A stretch of DNA of 58,124 nt, taken from positions 1 through 58,124 of the forward strand of contig JASMKH010000016.1 of NCBI GenBank assembly GCA_030749435.1. Reading direction: 5' to 3'. Below are positions 16,755 through 23,628 of this stretch, piece after piece. This stretch comes from Phycisphaerales bacterium. Its GTDB lineage: Bacteria > Planctomycetota > Phycisphaerae > Phycisphaerales > SM1A02. Numbering within the stretch: position 1 is the stretch's first letter; every line of letters begins with the position of its first letter. The notes beneath the pieces are model-generated. The model was not told where the DNA came from. It searched no databases and was given only the letters and a program-made list of their open reading frames with translations. Position numbers and translations under genes: made by a program.

Positions 16755-17186
16755 TCAGGTTCGCAGTACGACCGACTGGAGATGACTCAGATAGTCCGGT
16801 GGGCGAAAGACGGCGCGTCGGTGCCAGCGCGGTACCGCACTGGAGATCTCCACCGGGGCAGTCCAGGTGGCCACCGTTGCCAGCGGTGTACTCGCCCCAC
16901 TGGCCGTCCGAAGCCTCGCTACAAACGAGACGTCGCAGGCGTGGCATGTGCCATGATGCTCGTCGCACCAGTGATGTTCCTCGCAGTCATGATCAGCATG
17001 GGCGGGGTGTTCCCGGCAGTCTCGAATGTGCTGGCCGTGACTGTGCGTGTGCGTGTGTACATGCCCCCCATGGACATGCACATGCGTGTGCTGGTGGTGC
17101 GAAGCAGCGTCATGGTGACCGGTTCGTTGACCACGGGCACCGGACGCTGCGGCGATCGCCATGATGCACAGCAGAAACAGATTCAT
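16755..17186 (-). CDS. His-rich exported protein, probable periplasmic metal binder
   Basis: About 143 aa from ATG 17186; ATG 17210 or GTG 17198 are alternative starts. A signal peptide (MNLFLLCIMAIAAASG) is followed by an extreme His-rich tract, HHQHTHVHVHGGHVHTHT, then a Cys/His cluster (CREHPAHADHDCEEHHWC and HGTCHAC). The second half has no recognised domain. It precedes the efflux operon on the same strand by 82 nt. His/Cys clusters of this type chelate Zn, Ni, Co or Cu, so a periplasmic buffer or donor for the RND pump is the likely role (inference). Start choice is uncertain because GGAGG lies inside the longer frame. Confidence 0.65.
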   Translation of the reverse strand: MNLFLLCIMAIAAASGARGQRTGHHDAASHHQHTHVHVHGGHVHTHTHSHGQHIRDCREHPAHADHDCEEHHWCDEHHGTCHACDVSFVARLRTASGASTPLATVATWTAPVEISSAVPRWHRRAVFRPPDYLSHLQSVVLRT

Positions 17187-17245
17187 TCGGAAAGTCACGG
17201 CCTCCAGCATACATCATGCATGGGCCGAGCCAAGGCCGAATCACA

Positions 17246-19177
17246 TCAGTGTCCGGTAAGCCGGGACTTCACCATCGCCTCGGCCCCACCGGCAACGATG
17301 ATGGCCTGTGGCACCTCGCCCAGCGGCGTGAATGCGTATGAGACACCACCGAGAGAAACGCTCGCGGCGGCGAAATCAATGGTCGCTTCGTCCGCAGGAA
17401 TCGTGGCGCGCCCATCCTCGGCGTGCGTGGCGCGGAGTGCCTCGACGAGGCTCGGGCAGGCAATGCAGATGAAACCGTTGTTGATCGCATTGCGGACATA
17501 GGTCTGGCTGAAGGAAGCCGCCACAACGCAGGCGATGCCGCGAACCTTGAGACAGGTGGCAGCCTGCTCTCGCGATGAGCCCGTGCCGAAGTTCTCACCC
17601 GACACGACGATGTCGCCGGATTCGGCGAGATCCGTAAACGTCGGGTCGTAGTTCTCCATGGCTGCTGCCCCCATCTCGTCCGGCGTCACGTCATCGCGGT
17701 ACGTCATCGCCCCGCTGTAGATGCCGTCGGTGTTGAGATTGTCGACCGGCATCCAGAGCAGACGCCCGGTGATCTGAGCCGGGAACCCCTCCACGATGGG
17801 CACGCCAGCGGCCACACTTGCGGCCGGAGTCCGTTCGCAGGTCGTTCGAAGCGGGCACGGCGTGAAAGGGCTCGGCGCAGCGATGTGGCCCGCAACCGCC
17901 GATGCAGCCACGACTGCCGGGCTCGCGAGATACGCCTTGGCGTCGCGGCTGCCCATGCGGCCCTTGAAGTTTCGGTTCGTGGCGCTGATGCCCACTTCCC
18001 CCGGCTCAAGCGTGCCCGCGCCCAGGCCAATGCAGGTTCCGCAGCCCGGCGGCAGAAACGTCGCGCCCGCGGCGCCGAGCGTCTTCCATGTGCCATCCGC
18101 CTCCGCCTGTTCCTGAATCGTCTCACTGGCGGCGGCGACGTAGAACTCAACGCCATCGGCGATGTGGTGGCCGTCGATGACCGCCGCCGCCTCACGAAGA
18201 TCCTCAAGCCGCCCGTTGACGCAGGAGAGCAGGTACGCCTTCTGCACACTGACGCGCTGCGCTTCAATCTCGGGAAGCGCGTGCATGACCTTGACGTGGT
18301 CGGGACCCGACACGTACGGGATCACGCTCCCGAGATCCAACCCCAGTTCGACCGCGTAGCCCGCGTCGGGATCCGCGGTGATCGGATCCCGCGCCCATGC
18401 ACTGACATCCTCAAGCGTGTATCGCGGCGTCCCGCGGCTGGCCAGCCAGGACGCCCGGTCACACAGCCAACTGTGCAGCACGCTGTCAAACGGAAAGACG
18501 CCCGCAAGGGCCCCCCACTCGGTCGTCATGTTCGCGATGCTCATCCGCTGATCCATGGACAGCTGTTCGAGCCCCTCCCCGGCGAACTCGACCACATGAT
18601 TGAGCACTTCGTCGTGGTTGAAGGCGCCGCAGAGCGCAATGATGACGTCCTTGCCGGTGACACCAGCCTGCAGCGAACCGCTCAACGTCACGCGGGCCAC
18701 CGGCGGTACCTGCCACCACGTTTCGCCGGTCGCCCAGATGGACGCGGCGTCCGTGCGGACCACGGGCGTTCCGAGCGCGGCGAGGGCACCGTAGATGTTC
18801 GAGTGGCTGTCGCTGCCGACCACCATGCTGCCGGGTGTCACGTATCCCCGCTCGATCATCACCTGGTGGCTGATCCCCGTACCCGGCTTGTAGAAATCCA
18901 CACCCTCTGCTGCGGCGAAGGCCTCGATCCTGGCGTACTTGCCGAGGTTCTCCGGTGAGTGATTCTGGATGTCGTGGTCGATGGCAAAGACCGGCTGGGC
19001 CGGATCATGCATCCGCTGGGCCCCGATCGAGGCAAACTTGCCCATGACGGCCGACGTGTTGTCGTGAGTCATGATGTGCTTGGGCCGAATACGGAGGTAG
19101 TCGCCGGAGTGCACTGGCCCACCCGCGTCGCTCGCGTTGTGCTGCGTCGCGATCTTTTCGATGATTGTCTGTGCCAT
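17246..19177 (-). CDS. Aconitate hydratase, single-chain (fused large and small domains)
   Basis: 643 aa, near the ~650 aa of the short 'Aquifex-type' aconitase/homoaconitase group and far below the ~890 aa of AcnA/AcnB. [4Fe-4S] ligands are C319 (LLSCVNGR) and C379/C382 (PPGCGTCIG). Other family blocks: FAIDHDIQNHSPENL, GYVTPGSMVVGSDSHSN, ATNRNFKGRMGSRDAKAYLASP, and in the swivel domain ENFGTGSSREQAA. Interconverts citrate and isocitrate via cis-aconitate; homoaconitate or isopropylmalate activity is a weaker alternative. Last gene of the run starting with the citrate-cleavage subunits, 6 nt after a small membrane-protein gene, so it probably shares their message and would supply or remove their substrate, citrate. 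Confidence 0.88.
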   Translation of the reverse strand: MAQTIIEKIATQHNASDAGGPVHSGDYLRIRPKHIMTHDNTSAVMGKFASIGAQRMHDPAQPVFAIDHDIQNHSPENLGKYARIEAFAAAEGVDFYKPGTGISHQVMIERGYVTPGSMVVGSDSHSNIYGALAALGTPVVRTDAASIWATGETWWQVPPVARVTLSGSLQAGVTGKDVIIALCGAFNHDEVLNHVVEFAGEGLEQLSMDQRMSIANMTTEWGALAGVFPFDSVLHSWLCDRASWLASRGTPRYTLEDVSAWARDPITADPDAGYAVELGLDLGSVIPYVSGPDHVKVMHALPEIEAQRVSVQKAYLLSCVNGRLEDLREAAAVIDGHHIADGVEFYVAAASETIQEQAEADGTWKTLGAAGATFLPPGCGTCIGLGAGTLEPGEVGISATNRNFKGRMGSRDAKAYLASPAVVAASAVAGHIAAPSPFTPCPLRTTCERTPAASVAAGVPIVEGFPAQITGRLLWMPVDNLNTDGIYSGAMTYRDDVTPDEMGAAAMENYDPTFTDLAESGDIVVSGENFGTGSSREQAATCLKVRGIACVVAASFSQTYVRNAINNGFICIACPSLVEALRATHAEDGRATIPADEATIDFAAASVSLGGVSYAFTPLGEVPQAIIVAGGAEAMVKSRLTGH

Positions 19178-19183
19178 AGCCGC

Positions 19184-19756
19184 TCAGGATAGCTGGCCCA
19201 GCCTCACCTTCCAGCCCACGACCAATGGCCAGATGACGTGGAGGCCCAGGTCGACCAGAACCGTGACACTCGCCGCCAACGCCCCCGATGTACTTGTGAG
19301 AAACTCGTAGGTGCCGATGTTCGCCAGAATGGCCACGATGCCCCACCCGCACGCGATCAGGGACCACTTCATGAGCAGGCTCAGGGAGGATCGCAGGCGG
19401 CGAGCCAGCGCAATCCCGAGCCCGATCGCGCATGCGGAGAGCAGCATCCTCCCGATGGCAAGCACCATGGAGATCCAGACCGGGGGCAGGACATCGAGCA
19501 CCCGCGTGGCCGCTTCCCCCTGATCGACACTTCCGAAGTGAACCAACCCACCCGTGATCTTCGTAAACATGCTGCCCAGATGAAGCAGGCCGCTGTTCGC
19601 CGATACCTCGCCGGCGACCTGCCCAAGTGAAATGGATGCTGCCGCCATGGCGGCGCCGAATCCGAGGTCGAAGATCCCGATCAGAATCAGCATGGTGCCA
19701 AGAACCGGGGCCCAGCATGCGCACTCCCCCGAAGGTGAACCGATTCGATGTGACAT
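19184..19756 (-). CDS. Four-span membrane protein, unknown family (paralogue of the gene at 20724-21335)
   Basis: 190 aa from ATG 19756. Hydrophobic segments near residues 16-40, 95-118, 130-150 and 165-182 predict four TM helices. It resembles the protein encoded at 20724-21335: WAPVLGT/WAVVLGT at the first helix, LDVLPP/LDMLPR in the middle, RLR...L...W at the third helix and HVIWPLVVGW/HFVWPMVLAW at the last. No known domain recognised. The gene lies 11 nt after another membrane-protein gene and 6 nt before aconitase, inside the citrate-cleavage operon. Confidence 0.6.
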   Translation of the reverse strand: MSHRIGSPSGECACWAPVLGTMLILIGIFDLGFGAAMAAASISLGQVAGEVSANSGLLHLGSMFTKITGGLVHFGSVDQGEAATRVLDVLPPVWISMVLAIGRMLLSACAIGLGIALARRLRSSLSLLMKWSLIACGWGIVAILANIGTYEFLTSTSGALAASVTVLVDLGLHVIWPLVVGWKVRLGQLS

Positions 19757-19767
19757 GGAAGCGGATG

Positions 19768-20724
19768 CTAGCCGGTGGCGCTGGCCAGTTCCGTCTCTGC
19801 CAGATCCGGTCGGGGCTCGGGAGTCATCCACCCCGCCCAGATCGCCTCCAGCATCGGGTCTTTCAGCCCGGCCAGCGTCAGACACACGCGTCCGGCCGCC
19901 CCGGTCAACATGAGTTGCACAGCCGTCTTCGGCTTCCGGCCCCGCACCTGCCTGATCAGGAGGAGATCCTGCCCGACGTGCCAGAAGCGACTGCCCGAGC
20001 GTGCCCATCCCGGACCAATCACCAGTCCTCGCCGACCGACGCGGGATCGGAGGATCCGTCCGATCACGGGGGTTCCGGCGAAACGCCGCTGCAGACCGGC
20101 ATGCTGGCGGGTCAGGTTCACGACCAGCAGCAACACCATGGCAAGCCCCGCCAGAATCGCCGCCGTCACCCCGAACCGCATCCCGACCAGCAGGATCGGT
20201 CCAGGAGTCAGGACGACAATCAAGGCGACACTCACGCACCCCGTGACGAAGACCCCGCCGCCACCACGCGCGCCCGGCGCGGCCGACACCGGGACCGGCT
20301 CCAGCAGGCCCTGTGGCAATGGGACCTCAGCAGCCCATGCCGCCAACTCCGAATCGATGACCGCGTGGATGCCGGCCCCGGAGACGGCCTCCACACAGAA
20401 GGTCCCCTGAGGGCCGCCGCCGCCACCCAGCGGCCACCTGATATCCGAAACCGCAGCGATGATGGCCCCCTCCCGGTCGGGAACTGCCCGCAGGGTCCTG
20501 ATGGCGCGGCTGGCCGAGATGATGCCGTAGGCAAGACACACCAACCCGGGTACGTAGAGCGTCAGGATGGCACACGGGAGTGCGTAGTCGGGCGCTGTGC
20601 GAGGCATGGCGAGCGGGCCGACCGCCAGAATCGTTGCCAGCGTGATCCAGACCGAAGAGATCACGATGAGCGATCGACAGTGCGGCGCCCCCCGCGTCAG
20701 CGGCAGCGCCTCGACCCGCTGCAT
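19768..20724 (-). CDS. Multi-pass membrane protein, unknown family
   Basis: 318 aa from ATG 20724, which overlaps the upstream stop as TGATG; this is why I prefer it to a GTG at 20772. Two hydrophobic pairs, about residues 20-65 (SLIVISSVWITLATILAVG and LTLYVPGLVCLAYGII) and 155-205 (GCVSVALIVVLTPGPILLVG and LAGLAMVLLLVV), frame a soluble domain of about 90 residues. The C-terminal ~110 residues look cytoplasmic (GRILRSRVGRRGLVIGPGW). No family recognised. It sits between two genes for related membrane proteins and could form a complex with them (inference). Confidence 0.55.
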   Translation of the reverse strand: MQRVEALPLTRGAPHCRSLIVISSVWITLATILAVGPLAMPRTAPDYALPCAILTLYVPGLVCLAYGIISASRAIRTLRAVPDREGAIIAAVSDIRWPLGGGGGPQGTFCVEAVSGAGIHAVIDSELAAWAAEVPLPQGLLEPVPVSAAPGARGGGGVFVTGCVSVALIVVLTPGPILLVGMRFGVTAAILAGLAMVLLLVVNLTRQHAGLQRRFAGTPVIGRILRSRVGRRGLVIGPGWARSGSRFWHVGQDLLLIRQVRGRKPKTAVQLMLTGAAGRVCLTLAGLKDPMLEAIWAGWMTPEPRPDLAETELASATG

Positions 20725-21335
20725 CAGGGCGTCCCGCGTGATCGACGTATCAGATGCAGGCTCGTCCGCCACGCCAGCACCATAGGCCACACAAAGTGAA
20801 TCGCCAACTCGGTGGTGAACATCGGCAGGCTTCCCCCATTCATCGGGTCGCCCAGATGGTCGACGGTGAGGGACCAGGTCCGCACCGTTGACCAGACGCT
20901 CCAGGCAAGTGCCAGAACCGACCAGCAGAGAACAAGTGGAACCGCAACCCTGAGCCGGAATGCCATCACAAGCCCAAGGAGCACACCGCAGAGCGAGTAC
21001 CCAAAGCGAATCCATCCCACCTCCACGAGGTAGTTCGGGCGAGGAAGCATGTCCAGGAGCGACTTCGCGTGCTCCGCAGTCTCAACGCCACTCACGGTCA
21101 GCACGCCGAAGGTCACGAAGTGCACGGTCCGCCCCACGGCAATCCCAAGACGACTGTCATCGAGGTCCCCGGCAATGATCTGCAGGTGTTCACCAAGCGC
21201 CACCGTGGCGAGACCCCACGCGGCATCAAAGCACGCGATCGCCACCATGATGGTGCCGAGCACGACCGCCCACGTGCCCAGTGAACGACGGCCTCGCGGC
21301 GGCCCTTGCGCTGCACTGGCCATCACGGGGCTCAC
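20724..21335 (-). CDS. Four-span membrane protein, unknown family (paralogue of the gene at 19184-19756)
   Basis: 203 aa from GTG 21335, which overlaps the HD-gene stop as GTGA; ATG 21323 is an alternative. Predicted TM segments: about residues 22-45 (TWAVVLGTIMVAIACFD), 105-128, 130-150 and 175-192. It shares its layout and several short motifs with the protein at 19184-19756. No known domain recognised. Overlaps at both ends show that it belongs to the citrate-cleavage operon. Confidence 0.55.
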   Translation of the reverse strand: MSPVMASAAQGPPRGRRSLGTWAVVLGTIMVAIACFDAAWGLATVALGEHLQIIAGDLDDSRLGIAVGRTVHFVTFGVLTVSGVETAEHAKSLLDMLPRPNYLVEVGWIRFGYSLCGVLLGLVMAFRLRVAVPLVLCWSVLALAWSVWSTVRTWSLTVDHLGDPMNGGSLPMFTTELAIHFVWPMVLAWRTSLHLIRRSRGTP

Positions 21336-21913
21336 CCCTTGGCCGCCATCTTGCCCAGCAGCTTCGCGATGTCGAAGTCCACGAAGTCGGCGTGATGGAA
21401 GATGATCGACTCAATGCTCCGCTGCACCTTCTCACCTTCGTGGCTGTGCGTTGCGATCATATGCATCGCTTCGGCGGGCACGCCGTGCTTGTAGGCCATC
21501 GCGACGCCGCTGAAGGGATGACGAAGCGCCTCCCCGAACGTGCCTTTGATGACATTGCCCGCCTCGTCCTTGTCAAACTCAAGCGGCTTGCCGCAATCGG
21601 CCAGCAGCGCCCCCGCGATCAGAATGTCGCGATCGATCGGGATGTCGCAGGTAAACGCGCTCTCGAGCACATCCGCAATGGCGACGCATTGCCGCACGCA
21701 GGAGTTGAGGTGCTCGATGAATGTCATTTCGATGTCGCCCGCGAGCAGGGTGAATCTCACGGCCCGCAGTTCATCGAACGTCCACCCTTTCCCCCCACAT
21801 CCGGTCGTGATGGCCTCGTTCCAGACTGCGGCGACCTTGTCGCGAAGGTCCTCGCATTGAATGTCCATGAGGCTTGGAAAGAGCTCCGCGATGTCTTTGA
21901 CGCCGTAGGTCAT
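21332..21913 (-). CDS. HD-superfamily protein with altered HD doublet
   Basis: 193 aa from ATG 21913, with CAGGAG 9 nt upstream; a longer frame to 21934 would overlap the lyase stop. HD-hydrolase layout: EHLNSCVRQCVAIADVLE (first His), then GALLADCGKPLEF where LLHDxGK is expected, RHPFSGVAMAYKHG, ATHSHEGEKVQRSIESIIF and HHADFVDFD (last Asp). The His of the HD doublet is thus Ala while the other metal-site residues look kept. It may still bind one metal and act as a phosphohydrolase, or have become a regulatory subunit. It sits between the citryl-CoA-lyase-like gene (17 nt upstream) and the membrane trio (4-nt overlap), suggesting a role tied to the citrate-cleavage enzyme. Confidence 0.7.
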   Translation of the reverse strand: MTYGVKDIAELFPSLMDIQCEDLRDKVAAVWNEAITTGCGGKGWTFDELRAVRFTLLAGDIEMTFIEHLNSCVRQCVAIADVLESAFTCDIPIDRDILIAGALLADCGKPLEFDKDEAGNVIKGTFGEALRHPFSGVAMAYKHGVPAEAMHMIATHSHEGEKVQRSIESIIFHHADFVDFDIAKLLGKMAAKG

Positions 21914-21930
21914 GGTTGTGGGCTCCTGAG

Positions 21931-22704
21931 TCAATCCAAGGTGCGGGCGGCGGGCCCGTCGTACTGGTGCGCTCCCGGGACGACCTTCCGCATCGGTCGC
22001 ATCCGCGTCTGTTCTTCACGCACATGGGCGATCAAACCCGGAGTCCGGGCGATCATGAAGAGGCCGTTCATGACTTCCGGATCGAAACCAAGGTCGGCCA
22101 GCACCGCGCCGATGGCGCCGTCGACGTTGATCGGAAGTGCCTTGCCCGCTGTTCGAAATGCCGCCTCGACCGCCTCGGCCGTCCGGCAGTGGTCGCCGAA
22201 GGCTCCGGCCTCCCTTGCCAACTCGAACAGTCTGGACGTGCGCGGGTCGGCGGAGTGAATGCGATGGCCGAACCCGCTCATGCGGACGCCCGCATCCTTC
22301 CAGTCGGCGAGCTGCGAGGTGGCGGCCTCCTCGAGACTGCGGTGCTCGTGACTTGCCCGCTCGCTGATTTCACCGAGCTGCTGCGCACACTTCGTGATCG
22401 CCCCGCCGTGATGCGCGTTGATCGACATAAGCCCGCTCCCGACTGAAGCGCTGAGGCTTGCGCCGGTCGACGCAAGGGTTCTCGCCGCCATGACCGACGG
22501 AGGCGTGGCACCGTGATCGATCGATGAGACGATGATGGCTTCCATCAGGTTGCCGGTCGCCTTGTCAGGAAGTTCACCACGCAGGATCAGATACACCGCC
22601 TGCCCGAACGAGATGCGTCCCATCAGTTCGGCAATGTCATAACCGCGAACCCGAACGCTGTTGGGCTCGATTTCCGTGATCCCCGTCGGCCACTGCTCGC
22701 TCAT
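21931..22704 (-). CDS. Citryl-CoA lyase-like protein (citrate synthase fold, stand-alone)
   Basis: 257 aa, the size of stand-alone citryl-CoA lyase (Ccl) and much shorter than citrate synthase (~380-430 aa). Catalytic-type residues: H98/H99 in INAHHGGA, H147 in GFGHRIHSADPR and D195 in PINVDGAIG, matching the citrate-synthase His/His/Asp triad and the NVDGLIG block at the end of eukaryotic ATP-citrate lyase. SIDHGATPPSVMAARTLAST also follows the ACLY pattern DHGPAVSGA...R. Expected reaction: citryl-CoA to acetyl-CoA plus oxaloacetate. Its ATG overlaps the end of the alpha-like ligase gene (ATGA). 2-Methylcitrate synthase activity is an alternative, but the size and the ligase neighbours favour lyase. 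Confidence 0.75.
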   Translation of the reverse strand: MSEQWPTGITEIEPNSVRVRGYDIAELMGRISFGQAVYLILRGELPDKATGNLMEAIIVSSIDHGATPPSVMAARTLASTGASLSASVGSGLMSINAHHGGAITKCAQQLGEISERASHEHRSLEEAATSQLADWKDAGVRMSGFGHRIHSADPRTSRLFELAREAGAFGDHCRTAEAVEAAFRTAGKALPINVDGAIGAVLADLGFDPEVMNGLFMIARTPGLIAHVREEQTRMRPMRKVVPGAHQYDGPAARTLD

Positions 22705-23627
22705 GACGCCGCCTCCATCGAAACGCCAAGGGCCACGCAGGCGGCCTCGGGCAGATCTCCAAATCCGTCAACTACAGCCGCGCCCGCTTCGGTGAGCGCC
22801 TTCACTTTGCCCGCGTGGGTACCGCGGTCCCCTTCGATGATCGCTCCGGCGTGGCTGAACCGGGTGCCTTCCTTCGCCGCCTTGCCGCCGATGTAGGCAA
22901 TCACAGGCTTCGTGACCCGCCCCGCCTTCATGAGATCGGCGAGCCGCTCCTCCATCGAGCCGCCGATCTCGCCGAACAGCACAATGGCATCCGTCTCGGG
23001 GTCGTCCTGAAACTTCAGAGCAACCTCAGGGAATGTCAGGCCGAGCACCGAATCTCCACCGACGTGGCAGATGGTCGAGATACCGAGCCCCGCGCGGCTG
23101 AGGTAGTAGCCGCAACTGCTGGACATACCGCCCGATCGGCTCATCACGCCGACGGTCTTGCCCGGAGACGGCTGATTGAACCATCGCCTGGCGGAATCCG
23201 CACGCCCACCGATCATGCCAATGACCGCGCGGCCCGGGCTGATGACGCCGAGGGTATTGGGACCGATGAACTCGGCATCGTGGGCCGCGGCGCACTCCGC
23301 GATCGTCATCGCGTCCCACAAGGGCACCCGATCCGGCACGAGCATCACGAGTTTGACGCCGGCCTCGAAGGCCTCGATGGCGGCTCCTTTGACAAGCCGC
23401 GCCGGGACGAACACCACGGAAATGTCCACGCCACCGGCCGCCTCTACAACCTCGCCGACAGTGTCATACACCGGCACGCCCTCGACGTCCTGCCCGCCCT
23501 TGCCGGGGGTGCAGCCGCCAACGACGTTGGTGCCAACGCCACGCATGAGTCGTGTTCGGGCCCGCCCCTCGCGGCCCGTGATGCCCTGCACGATGACTTT
23601 CCTGGTCTCGTCAATGATGATGGCCAT
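22701..23627 (-). CDS. ATP-citrate lyase/citryl-CoA synthetase alpha-like subunit (CoA-ligase family)
   Basis: 308 aa from ATG 23627. Succinyl-CoA-synthetase-alpha fold: CoA-binding GITGREG at 16-22, GGCTPGKGG at 37-45, GPNTLGVISPG at 122-132, and the phospho-His H259 in FSHAGAI. Residues 163-168 are SRSGGM, the form typical of ATP-citrate lyase, where succinyl-CoA synthetase has SRSGTL; FGEIGGSMEE also fits. With the beta-like subunit 1 nt upstream and a citryl-CoA lyase overlapping downstream, I read it as the small subunit of a split ATP-dependent citrate-cleaving system like CcsAB+Ccl of Hydrogenobacter. Malate or succinate as substrate cannot be ruled out by sequence alone. Confidence 0.75.
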   Translation of the reverse strand: MAIIIDETRKVIVQGITGREGRARTRLMRGVGTNVVGGCTPGKGGQDVEGVPVYDTVGEVVEAAGGVDISVVFVPARLVKGAAIEAFEAGVKLVMLVPDRVPLWDAMTIAECAAAHDAEFIGPNTLGVISPGRAVIGMIGGRADSARRWFNQPSPGKTVGVMSRSGGMSSSCGYYLSRAGLGISTICHVGGDSVLGLTFPEVALKFQDDPETDAIVLFGEIGGSMEERLADLMKAGRVTKPVIAYIGGKAAKEGTRFSHAGAIIEGDRGTHAGKVKALTEAGAAVVDGFGDLPEAACVALGVSMEAAS

Positions 23628-23628
23628 G

